From contig JAWQFJ010017331.1 of NCBI GenBank assembly GCA_034096865.1, positions 22,501-34,683 on the forward strand: a DNA stretch of 12,183 nucleotides. Direction: 5' to 3'. The DNA is from Theodoxus fluviatilis. Its lineage: Eukaryota > Mollusca > Gastropoda > Cycloneritida > Neritidae. Made by a program: the position numbers and the translations under genes. Within the stretch, counting starts at the first letter, position 1, and every line of letters begins with the position of its first letter. This document shows positions 1 to 7,979 of the stretch, piece by piece. Below the pieces are notes generated by a model. It saw only the letters and a program-made list of their open reading frames with translations, was not told the DNA's origin and did not search any database.

Positions 1-1000
1 TCAATCTTTGTATGGTTACAGAGGGTAAAAGTAAGTATACATGGATATTTACGGCTTATCAGTCTTTGTAAGATTTATAGGGCCATTACTACAAAAATTA
101 CTAGCGTTGTTAATACTTAGAGCGAGGCAAAGGCCGATTTCCCCAGTTGTTTGGCTCCTACTTAATACTGGGGCGGAGGTAGGGGAGGACAGGATAGGAG
201 AATGACTGATGAACTTAATAGAGATGTCCATCTCATCTGCACGTCTTTACGATATGACCAGAGATTCAGATAGTGCGTCGGAATCCTACTTTTCCAGTCT
301 TGAGAGTCCCACGTGCATATACACTTTTTGATGGGAACAAATGGCATATTTTCCATCTCGCAATCTTTCCAAAGAAGGGTCGATGCCGCGTCACACTGCA
401 GATTTACGTCCGTCAAAGGGATCGTGGATTTGACCACATCACAAAAACTCATTTTGACAGTCCGTCCTTTTACCGTCTTCTATCTTCTCTTCCAAATCCA
501 AAATGCGCTTTTCATGAAATGCCACGTACCAATCGGTGATCCCCGATCACAAAGATTCTTGAGTAGACAGGGAGACTGCAGATCTGAGCTAACAATGTCT
601 TAACTGAAATCAATTGCAGGTGAAATATGGAGATAAGGTTCCTTAAAACAACCTCTATCGATGCGGGTATCGACCCCAAGTCAGGGCACAGTGCGCAAGG
701 GTTAGGGGTTTCTACCATCAGACACGAGATAAGAAGCTGTAAAATATGTTAAATGTGATATGAAATCATTTGACTTCATTGCCTTATACGTCAATTCGTT
801 TCCTTTATGTTAAAACTTCTCTTTGTGAAAGGTTAATCCATCAAAAAGACGTCAAGACCTGACTGCTTCTAGTAACCATTGGGGAAAGGATTATCTCTTA
901 ACGGCCTCCCATATGAAAAAAACCCTAAACGGAAAGAAAATGGAACAATGATGGCTCGAGATTAGTCTTTATGAAGAAAACCATGGTACATACATTTTAA
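1..1000. other. Unique sequence without a recognisable gene
   Basis: This stretch has no simple-sequence array. Open frames on both strands are at most about 96 codons, overlap each other in several frames, and resemble no family I recognise. An isolated GTAAGT near position 30 could be a splice donor, but no coding frame supports it. I treat it as intergenic or intronic. Confidence 0.5.
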
Positions 1001-1390
1001 ACCTGTATACAAAATCTTCAGCCCATCAAGAATGTCCATTTGTCGCTCTCCCAGAAAGACATTAAGTGGGCAGGCGGTCCTTGTTCTGTGCATTCCCAAG
1101 AGTGTTCTACCCATCACGGTACGAAAGCAGCGTCCATTTACTCCGACGAGGGTTTTGGATCACTGAGTGGTCCTTTGGTTGAAGAGAGGCAATCGGAATT
1201 AGCCATAGTGCTCAAAGCGAGCCTGGCGAAGCAAGGGATTCCCATTAGAATGCTAAACGCTGAATGCATTCAGCGACGAACATCCATCAGGGACGCTGAA
1301 AGCTTCGCGTCTGGCCTCGCGACCTACATAGAAGCACGCCAAAATGGCGAATTGCGGCGGCTACTAATTTGGACACAGTATCTCATTTAG
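1001..1390 (+). CDS. Possible coding exon, unrecognised protein
   Basis: The frame is open from just after a TAA at 998-1000 to the TAG at 1388-1390, giving 129 codons. The translated composition is mixed rather than repetitive. The C-terminal half, from about residue 60, is rich in charged and aliphatic residues with predicted amphipathic helix character, including the stretch ERQSELAIVLKASLAKQG. There is no in-frame ATG near the 5' end. A start inside the frame would have to be TTG at 1040, which is unlikely in an animal, so an exon is likelier than a whole gene. A possible acceptor AG lies at 1020-1021. An 18-bp perfect palindrome sits inside the frame. I recognise no domain. The frame runs to within about 45 bp of the TCC array. 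It could equally be a decayed transposon fragment or a chance open frame. Confidence 0.25.
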   Translation, partial: TCIQNLQPIKNVHLSLSQKDIKWAGGPCSVHSQECSTHHGTKAASIYSDEGFGSLSGPLVEERQSELAIVLKASLAKQGIPIRMLNAECIQRRTSIRDAESFASGLATYIEARQNGELRRLLIWTQYLI

Positions 1391-1431
1391 GAAGGTCGTG
1401 GTGGACAATTTTTTTTCCTGACGAGTTTTAT

Positions 1432-1925
1432 TCTCTTCTTCCTCGTCCTCGTCCTCGTCGTCCTCCCCCTCCTTCTACTCCTACTCGTCATCGCCGTCCT
1501 CCCCCTCCTCCTCCTCCTCGTCCTATTCCTCCTCCTCCTCCTTTTCGTCCTCCTCCTCCTCCTCCTCCTCCTCCTCCTCCTCCTCCTCCTCCTCCTCCTC
1601 CTCCTCCTCCTCCTCCTCCTCCTCCTCCTCCTCCTCCTCCTCCTCCTCTTTCTCCTCCTCGCCCTCCTTGTCCTCCTCCTTCTGCTCGTCCTCCTCCTTC
1701 TCATCATCGTCCTCCTCCTTCTCATCCTCGTCCTCCTCCTTCTCATCCTCGTCCTCCTCCTCCTACTCTTCTTCGTCCTCCTCCTGCTGCTGCTGCTCCT
1801 CCTCCTTCCTTCCTCCTCCTCCTGCTTATGCTTTTACTTCTTCTGCTGCTTCTGCTCCTACCGTTGATTTTGCTTTTACTGCTGCTTCTGAATCTGCCGC
1901 TGCTTCTCCTTCTTCTCTTCCTTCG
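1432..1925. repeat. (TCC)n microsatellite with decayed flanks
   Basis: The plus strand is almost purely pyrimidine. About 33 uninterrupted TCC units occupy roughly 1548-1648. On both sides the array decays into CTTC, CGTC and CTGC variants, and towards 1925 it grades into TCT and GCT triplets. Translations of up to 209 residues (polyproline, polyserine, polyleucine, or polyarginine on the other strand) are artefacts of the repeat. Mirror symmetry of the pure core makes intramolecular triplex (H-DNA) plausible. Confidence 0.95.
1687..1770 (+). repeat. 21-bp minisatellite inside the TCC array
   Basis: Four tandem 21-bp units start at 1687, 1708, 1729 and 1750, each beginning CGTCCTCCTCCT. The first three then run into a TTCTCATC segment. 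Units 2 and 3 are identical, unit 1 differs by one base near its end, and unit 4 is degenerate. In one frame each unit reads RPPPSHP, but the surrounding frame is pure repeat, so coding is not supported. The unit is a second-order repeat that arose within the triplet array. Confidence 0.85.
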
Positions 1926-2560
1926 TTGTGATTGTCATTGTCATCATCGACATCGCTGTCATTTTGCCACATATCTTGCTTTAGGTTGGTTCCCATGACC
2001 CATCCTCAGCAGCCGCATCTTTCTAGCATGTCTTTTATTCTGCTGCTTTTGTTACTTCTGGTCCTTCTTCAAATTCTAGTTTTGCTTTTTCTTCTCCATT
2101 TTCCTCAAGTTCTGCTAACGGTAAATGAGTCTTCGGTTCGGGTGACAAATGTTGCTGTGAGGAACAGAAAAAGGGTTTTAATCGGGAGGAGGATAATGCA
2201 AATTACATTACTCAAAATGAAATGCATCATCTCTCAGTGAGATGCAGTGTTCAGACAGATTCGCACTTCAGCTGTCACGAGGAGGCGCTGAGCATTGTTT
2301 CCTCAGAGTTGCAACTCCCAGGGAAGCAAGAACATGACCCTTTCGTTGTCAGCAAATGCCATTGCCATTGTGCCCCACTCAAAAAGTCAACAACTGCATG
2401 CACTCATTTTGTCTGCAGATTGGAAACTGCCTATGCGATTCGTAAGAGGCAAATGACTAGCAAAAGGAGCCTTGGATACTCATCTTCTAACAAATGACAG
2501 TGATTGAAGAGTCGGTGACCTTATATAGCATTCCAAGATTTATAGGCCATAAACCCTAAT
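1926..2560. other. Unique sequence between two arrays
   Basis: After the last TCT/GCT triplets the sequence becomes ordinary. A 91-codon ATG frame (2222-2497, plus) contains several Cys and His residues, including a KCHCHC stretch near its middle, but no regular finger spacing and no family I recognise. Nothing else is supportable here. Confidence 0.5.
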
Positions 2561-2633
2561 CCATCCATCTATTCATCCGTCCATCCGTCCGTCCGTCCAG
2601 CCAACCATTCATCCATCCATCATCCATCCCCTC
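2561..2633. repeat. ATCC/GTCC tetranucleotide tract
   Basis: Imperfect tetranucleotide repeats (ATCC, then CGTC/GTCC, then ATCC again) form the left edge of a longer C/T-rich array. CATC repeats reappear at the far right edge (3036-3056), so the pentamer arrays appear nested within an older ATCC tract. Confidence 0.9.
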
Positions 2634-2713
2634 CCCTGCCCTGCCCTGCCCTGCCCTGCCCTGCCCTGCCCTGCCTTGCCCTGCCCTGCCCTGCCCTGCC
2701 CTGCCCTGCCCTG
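2634..2713. repeat. (CCCTG)16 pentanucleotide array
   Basis: Sixteen head-to-tail pentamers fill exactly 80 bp, with one C-to-T change near 2676. The minus strand carries GGG runs spaced by two bases, a pattern compatible with G-quadruplex formation. The tract switches abruptly to CCCTC-type units at 2714. Confidence 0.95.
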
Positions 2714-3056
2714 CCCTCCCTCCCCTTCCCTCCCCTCCCCTCCCCTCCCCTCCCCTCCCCTCCCCTCCCCTCCCCTCCCCTCCCCTCCCCTCCCCTCCCC
2801 TCCCCTCCCCTCCCCTTCCCTTCCCTTCCCTCCCCTCCCCTCCCCTCTCCTCCCCTCCCCTCCCCTCCCTTCCCTCCCCTCCCCTCTCCTCCCCTCCCCT
2901 CCCCTCCCTTGCACTCCCCTCCCCTCCCCTCCCCTCCCCTCCCCTCCCCTCCCCTCCCCTCCCCTCCCCTCCCCTCTCCTCCCTTCCCCTCTCCTCCCTT
3001 CCCCTCTCCTCCCTTCCCCTCTCCTCCCCTCCCCTCCCATCCCATCCATCCACCCA
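2714..3056. repeat. (CCCCT)n pentanucleotide array
   Basis: About 65 pentamers, mostly CCCCT with scattered CCTTC and CTCCT variants that recur in patches (for example near 2841-2900 and 2970-3030). The 5-bp period makes all frames open in places, giving spurious polypeptides of repeating LPSPP on the plus strand and GEGRG on the minus strand. The minus strand has four-G runs separated by a single A, a strong G-quadruplex pattern. The plus strand could form an i-motif. Confidence 0.95.
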
Positions 3057-3454
3057 GTTGTCCAGTGTCTTCACAAAGCAGAAACATTTGGGCATGAATA
3101 GCGGTATGTATATGACTGGCATGGAAATACGGGAGCATACAACTTGAGTCACTTGTATCTAGAAATCGCCTACAAATAAAATTAAGATACTGCATGTGGT
3201 ACATTAATTCAGACAACAAATCATTCTGCAGAAGTTTCGAGAGAATTGCTGTGTTGTAAAGTGATGAGGCTAAAGACAATTGACAAATGACAATTGAAAT
3301 TTTATTTGATATGCCATAGGCCCTTTCAAAGGAGAGTGACATTTTCCATTGACAGTGCTTCTTCTCTTCGTCTTAATATGCTTCGCAACAGTGAGGCTAC
3401 ACCTTTTATTATGTATGCATCTGTTGATGACACTAAACAAGCAAAAGTGTGTCT

Positions 3455-3458
<4 letters not shown>
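3057..3458. other. Unique sequence with a relic of the 72-bp repeat
   Basis: This is AT-leaning unique sequence. Positions 3249-3277 match part of the 72-bp repeat unit found about 850 bp downstream, suggesting a dispersed, diverged copy. No coding frame stands out. An open frame at 3294-3635 runs through the GT tract and is not credible as a protein. Confidence 0.5.

Positions 3459-3519
<61 letters not shown>
3459..3519. repeat. (GT)30 microsatellite
   Basis: An uninterrupted dinucleotide run of about 61 bp. Its alternating purine-pyrimidine sequence is prone to Z-DNA. The polyvaline/cysteine translation is an artefact. Confidence 0.98.
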
Positions 3520-3520
<1 letters not shown>

Positions 3521-3977
3521 TTTCCTAAATATCTTATTCTCAAATCTTCATACACTGGACATTGCAACACCACGTGTATTTAATCCTCTTCCTCTCCTCC
3601 ACAGCATGGGCATGTACAGTCACGAATCTCATTAAACATGTTCCTGTGAGTATAGATAGATAGTACTGCATCCAAGTCTGAACTGAATATATATATTTCG
3701 GAATTGTTTCAGATCACATATCCTAAGGTAAGTTTCCAAATATACATCTGTCTTAAACACTCTGTAGGTGAGAAATCGGGGACTACCTGCTATATTTTCC
3801 ATCCAGATTACTTTAAATTTGTCGATCATTATTTCTCTCAAATTGAGTAAAAATGCTTTCGAATCTCAGACACACTGTTAAGAGCATATTTTATCAAAAC
3901 CATGTGGCCAAAGTATCTCTTATCTTCTTTACCCAAGGAGCACCATCTCTTTGTAACATCATCTCACTCACTTTAAA
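3520..3977. other. Unique AT-rich sequence
   Basis: No gene is supported. The 69-codon minus-strand frame at 3632-3841 has mixed composition but no recognisable features. Towards 3940-3977 there is weak resemblance to the right part of the 72-bp unit that follows, possibly a very degenerate extra copy. Confidence 0.45.
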
Positions 3978-4160
3978 GACTTCCTGAGTATGCCCCCACT
4001 GAATGATGTGCCACCAGTGTTGGCTGTGTTGTAAAGTGCTGAGGTTGAAGACTTCCTGAGTATGCCCCCACTGAGTGATGTGCCACCAGTGTTGGCTGTG
4101 TTGTAAAGGGCTGAGGTTGAAGACTTCCTGTGAATGCCTCACTCAATGACGTACCACCAG
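3978..4160. repeat. 72-bp tandem repeat, two full copies plus a partial one
   Basis: Units start with GACTTCCTG at 3978, 4050 and 4122, an exact 72-bp period. The first two copies differ at only two positions. The third diverges after about 40 bp. The period is 24 codons, and two minus-strand frames stay open across the copies. One repeats a segment beginning HTQEVFNLS with a WWH core, the other a segment with QPTLVAHHSVGAYSGSL. There is no good start or splice evidence, so a non-coding minisatellite or part of a dispersed element is the simpler reading. Confidence 0.9.
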
Positions 4161-5256
4161 TTCCACTGCTCCGGATATCAAGGAAACATTTCCATTGAAA
4201 AGTCACAGAGAAAGCTCATTGGATACCTCGATGTTCCTTCCTCAGGTCAGCAAGCCATTCCCGTTTCTATCATGGACTTGAGATTTCGACCAGGTCAAAT
4301 TCATCTCTCTTTTCTTTTCATGCCCATCTCCCATCCTAACCTCCATCTCCTCCCAGCCTTACCGCTATCTTCACTCTCCTCCACCAATGCACTTAATTCT
4401 CCGTCCTTCCATCACGATACTGGTTTTTCAAAGCTAGGGAGCACAGCCATATCATCCCAGTACATCCATCAGCTGCTCCGTCAGGAGGGGAACCAACTCT
4501 CATACACCAGGACAGGAAGGAGGTCATAAACCTGCCAGAGATGCAGAAAAAAACCCGATGCATCCTGTGCAGTCAGTGCTCTTTTGTACTTGCGTTTACG
4601 AAAGAACGAGACTTTGATTGTTTCGAACTTCCTTGTACCCGACCCGAAACAACCTTTCTTGATTACAGAAAAACTCAAGGTTCTGTGTTGAGTGTCAAAA
4701 GGAAATCCTCACAAAACTGGGAGCTCCGGTGCAGTAATTCAGGCAAAAGCCACGCATTCAGTTGGGATTGGTAGGCGCAGAGATCAAAGCCGCAGGGATG
4801 ACCCTTGGCCAAAGCCCACTGCACACGTCGCGATGACGAGACACAGCCGCAAGCAGATGGGGGGTGGGGGGGTGGGGGTGGTAAAATACACAATCAAAAC
4901 AAAACAAAAAAAGCCTCACTCCCTCCAATAGCTAGCAGTCTATTTGCAGCGTCGAAGCAGCGACGCAGTCATCAGTCAACTAATCGGAGACAGCTGCGGG
5001 AGAAAAACCGCTGAGATACATGATTATAGCCGCGTACTATCATGTAGCTCGGTCGGACCAACTTGGGAGATAGAGGCTCGTCGCAAGGAAGAGCGCAGAC
5101 AGACTGTCGCTTCATCACTACGCAACCCCGCGGGCCTAGGATGCTCTGCTCGCACTGCCTCTCTCCACTCCAGAGTTGAACGGGTCTCTGGGCTCTGCAC
5201 TAGGGCGACAAGGGGTTAAATTCCGAGCCCAATTGTTTAATGATACACAAGGTAAA
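4161..5256. other. Mixed unique sequence, no convincing gene
   Basis: Several ATG-initiated plus-strand frames occur. One of 131 codons (4134-4529) begins inside the third 72-bp repeat copy and is Ser/Pro/Leu-rich. One of 77 codons (4541-4774) has three cysteines in C-x2-C-x2-C spacing near its N-terminus. Neither resembles a family I know, and they overlap open frames on the other strand. From about 4760 to 5220 the sequence is richer in CpG than its surroundings. Confidence 0.4.
4859..4880 (+). other. G-quadruplex candidate
   Basis: Runs of six, seven and five G are separated by single T residues, followed by T and GG. Splitting the longer runs gives four tracts of at least three G with very short loops, the arrangement that folds most readily. 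A stretch rich in AAAAC follows. Confidence 0.7.
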
Positions 5257-5322
<66 letters not shown>

Positions 5323-5353
5323 ATTGATGATGATGATGACGACGACGACGACA

Positions 5354-5389
<36 letters not shown>

Positions 5390-5451
5390 ATGACGATGAT
5401 GATGGTGGTGATGATTGATGACGACGACGACGACGACGCGACGAGACGAAA
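5257..5451. repeat. Compound GAT/GAC/GCT trinucleotide array
   Basis: About 22 pure GAT units (5257-5322) are followed by an ATT interruption, more GAT, about five GAC units, about eleven TGC (CTG) units at 5355-5388, then GAT, GGT and GAC variants to 5451. All blocks share one register, so a single plus frame reads polyaspartate, polyalanine, then aspartate again before a stop at 5416-5418. The frame has no ATG upstream of the array and I do not consider it a protein. The CTG block could form hairpins. Confidence 0.95.
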
Positions 5452-6252
5452 TCAACCCGAAACATCATCCACATATACAGCGAGTACTGATGACTCTTTC
5501 CTCATCAGCTGGCATCGATGATCATCCTGCTTTCAGGGCCTTCTCCAGTAGCACGGGCAGAGGCAAAGGCGAGAGGTACACGTGTGACACGAAGAAGCAG
5601 CATGTTCTGTTGAACTGCAGTGAATCTGCCGATCTCAGAGATACGTTGTGCGTCATGTACAGTCAGGAGGAGATTGTGGCTTTCTTCTAAAAGGCACCAA
5701 GAACCGGACAACAAAGGATGTGTCGGTGTACATACATCATGCTCTGAGGAGAAGGGAAAAGGAATGTGCCAGCTATGTGGCAACCTCATGAATGAATCAA
5801 CCGCTACCCGATTTGTACTTTTGATCCGTGTAAGAAAAGATGTAATGCATGTATAATAATTGACGTACTATTACTTTTCAATGGGCAATTGGCCTGTGAA
5901 AAAAAAGGTTCAGTTTCAACTTCCGCTGTCTATGACTCCGTGACTAACTTTCACCAAATCGGGAAAAAAGTAGTTAAAATGTTTTCTTTTCCACTGTCGA
6001 TAAGTTAGAATAAAATTAATGAGAGTGGTTATTTTCGGTAGAAACTTGCCACAAGTGAACCAATGTTGTTTGTATAATTGTGGTTTCTTCTCAAAGTGCA
6101 TGAAAGATGAAATAAAATAATTCACCCACAAATGTATGCACTTTATTTGCACATGTTCTCACAAATACATCGCCATTATCTCAAACTCATGACATGTTCT
6201 CACGCACAAACGCAACACGCATGTACACACGTGCTCAAACCACGTACGCACA

Positions 6253-6277
6253 ACACACGCGCGCGCATGCACACATG
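6253..6277. other. Z-DNA-prone alternating purine-pyrimidine tract
   Basis: Twenty-five consecutive bases alternate purine and pyrimidine, with a CGCGCGCG core flanked by CA/TG steps. It lies in a wider stretch (6185-6300) of imperfect CA/CG repeats that looks like a decayed (CA)n array. Confidence 0.7.
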
Positions 6278-6309
6278 AACATTCCCAACACGCAAACATA
6301 CAGAGGATC

Positions 6310-6360
6310 ACTGATATTTGCCATTTGGGCCGCAGCCATGTATATGACATGGCAATCAGT
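6310..6360. other. Inverted repeat with two competing hairpins
   Basis: GCCATGT at 6335-6341 pairs perfectly with ACATGGC at 6347-6353 around a 5-base loop. Alternatively ATGGCAA plus TCAGT (6349-6360) pairs with TTGCCAT (6318-6324) and ACTGA (6310-6314), a 12-bp stem with a 3-base bulge. The two folds use overlapping bases and exclude each other. Confidence 0.6.
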
Positions 6361-7206
6361 TGAACCCTAAATTGGTTGAGCGTAACTGGGTCGGCCTCGG
6401 CAAATGCAATCAGTCGAGGAAGATTAAGTGCATGATTAAGACTGGTGGAATCGTTCCTAGTCAGAAAATGATCGGCGCCATTGTGCTGTTCATCAAAGGG
6501 TATTAGGCCAGATCTGGGGAGACAGCAAGGATACGTCTATCAGGATACAGGCGCTGGTTTTATATTGCAGCCTTATATCTCTGCAAGACCACAGATCGCT
6601 TTTTCACTTTTACGTCCCAGTTCCTGGGTCTAAGCTACAACCAGATTCAATGCTGACATTCCACAGACTAAACATGGAACTGCAAGAGTTTCTCAAAATC
6701 AACAGCCCGTGGATTTTGAACGGTTAGGGGAAAAGATAGATGCACCAGGAGTACATCTCTGATTAAGGGAAGATGAAGTAGTGAACATATGTGCATCTTG
6801 AGGATCAGTTACTGATGTAAATGTATTAAAAAAAATGAAAACGCAGATAAATACACATACAATTCTACATGATTCCGTAGCGTTACCTCTTGAATTGCAG
6901 TGTTATCACAAACTGCAAATGTAGTATGTATTCTTGAAATATCCTATTATGATAAATATTTTGCTATAAACGATGGCTGACAAAATTTATTTGCGTTTGA
7001 AACGTGTCCGTTCCAATGAGGACGTAACAAGCAAACGTCTTTTCACAACGGTGACCGCTCAAAAGCAATACATATATGCATCACAGTCTTTCATTCAGTC
7101 TGGGAATTAGGTTTTAAAGGCCCTCTCCCATCCAACACCCGCCTCTGGTCTATCCCCACCTTCTTAATGAAATGTGAACTTCAATAGCCTGACGGCTGCG
7201 CTGTCC

Positions 7207-7365
7207 TCATTTTCCAGTTAAAGGGTGTTGAAACAACTTCCTTGCAGCATCAACATTCTTTTGGAGTTCGTGAAGGTCGACGCGAATTTCTTGTTCAGAG
7301 TTGTTTTCCCATTTAAACTCAGCCCTCGCTTCCACTGTCTCCCACCGAAAGTCGTTCGAAGCTGA
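7207..7365 (-). CDS. Possible short coding exon, unrecognised
   Basis: On the minus strand this frame is open for 52 codons between two TGA stops. The translation looks like real protein. It is strongly charged with regularly spaced hydrophobics, contains Trp residues near positions 8 and 19, and has a helical stretch around residues 28-46 (RVDLHELQKNVDAARKLFQ) with heptad-like spacing suggestive of a coiled coil. There is no ATG at the start, so it would have to be an internal exon or a fragment. A CAG just inside the 5' end could serve as an acceptor. A second minus frame (7218-7406) is also open but has less protein-like composition. I do not recognise the family. A transposon relic is possible. 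Confidence 0.3.
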   Translation of the reverse strand, partial: SASNDFRWETVEARAEFKWENNSEQEIRVDLHELQKNVDAARKLFQHPLTGK

Positions 7366-7504
7366 TCATCTGAGATTTTCGTGAAGACCTGTGACTTCTT
7401 TATCACAACTAGATGCGGGGAAAAAACTGCAATTGTGATAGAGGCCGCCTACAACCTCCGATAAAATCCACCTGATAAGAAGACAGCTATCTGCCTCAGA
7501 CGTG

Positions 7505-7510
<6 letters not shown>

Positions 7511-7564
<54 letters not shown>
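7511..7564. repeat. (AC)27 microsatellite
   Basis: Twenty-seven uninterrupted AC units directly after a T6 run. The minus strand reads polyvaline/cysteine, an artefact. Confidence 0.98.
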
Positions 7565-7567
<3 letters not shown>

Positions 7568-7682
7568 TTCCCGAATTCAGCTGTACTAGTCTGGTTGTTT
7601 GTAAAAGGATCAAAAGGTTAATTGATAGAGACTTGTTCTACCGCACCCACTGCTCCCAAATCTCCAGAAGTTCTCCTCGAAA

Positions 7683-7960
7683 GACCGATACCTTGTCGTG
7701 GTCGAGGAGCTTGCGTGCCTCAGTGACACCTAGAGCTATGCCGGCGGAGGCAGCACCTTGGTAGGGCCACCCGAGCCTGACAGGTCAAAGTGTAAAGGTC
7801 AGACAGAACTCAATCCAACCCTATGTGCTCCATGATAGGGCGGACGGACCAGGAGCTAAGGGTGAGGTAACCCTGACAGAAACCTCCGAAGTGGAGACGG
7901 AGGTGTCGGGCCGCACGGAGCACAGCCACTAACCACGACACAACGCAGTGCAGGCAAACA
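7683..7960 (+). mobile_element. LINE-like structured 5' leader, truncated
   Basis: From memory, the run beginning CCTTGTCGTGG and the following phrases (GCTTGCGTGCC, GAGCTATG, TGGTAGGG, GGAGCTAAGGGTGA) resemble a leader recurring in many animal genomes at the 5' end of non-LTR retrotransposons. I cannot assign the clade (CR1, L2 and RTE are candidates). The sequence directly shows ordered hairpins: CCCTAT 7819-7824 with 7835-7840, AGGGT 7859-7863 with 7870-7874, and ACCTCCG 7882-7888 with 7898-7904. A long-range 9-bp pair TGTCGTGGT (7694-7702) with ACCACGACA (7932-7940) closes the domain. The reverse transcriptase frame expected downstream is absent. The sequence passes through about 20 unassigned bases into a GCA/GAA array. 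It is either a 3'-truncated copy or one interrupted by array growth. Confidence 0.45.
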
Positions 7961-7979
7961 AAAACGTTAGAGAATAAGG

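Larger units (their letters stand above)
5452..7206. other. Long unique stretch, no gene seen
   Basis: Sequence is AT-rich from about 5840. Plus and minus frames stay under about 95 codons and are not recognisable. AATAAA-like signals occur near 6111 but without an upstream coding frame to give them meaning. A CA/CG-rich stretch (about 6185-6300) and a hairpin (6310-6360) are listed separately. The block 6361-7206 contains nothing I can name. Confidence 0.5.

Noticed and set aside
1369..1998. Proline/leucine-rich protein of 209 residues on the plus strand, and an arginine-rich one opposite
   Set aside because: Both are translations of the (TCC)n array. All frames stay open because the repeat has no stop codon, and composition mirrors the triplet.
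1432..3056. CRISPR-like or satellite arrays
   Set aside because: Units are 3-5 bp with no distinct spacers. These are simple microsatellites in a eukaryotic setting.
2556..3342. Glycine/glutamate/arginine-rich proteins of up to 240 residues in overlapping frames
   Set aside because: They arise from the CCCCT/CCCTG pentamers, where several frames are open at once with the same repeating peptide.
4541..4774. Zinc-binding protein from C-x2-C-x2-C spacing
   Set aside because: The remaining cysteines do not form a known zinc-ribbon or finger pattern, and the frame has no supporting signals.
5190..5235. tRNA or SINE B-box GGTTAAATTCC near 5214
   Set aside because: It departs from the consensus at a key position and I found no A-box or cloverleaf stems upstream.
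7683..7960. HDV-like or hammerhead ribozyme
   Set aside because: I could not lay out the required core (nested pseudoknots, or CUGANGA with GAAA) on this sequence. Only hairpins and a closing helix are supported.
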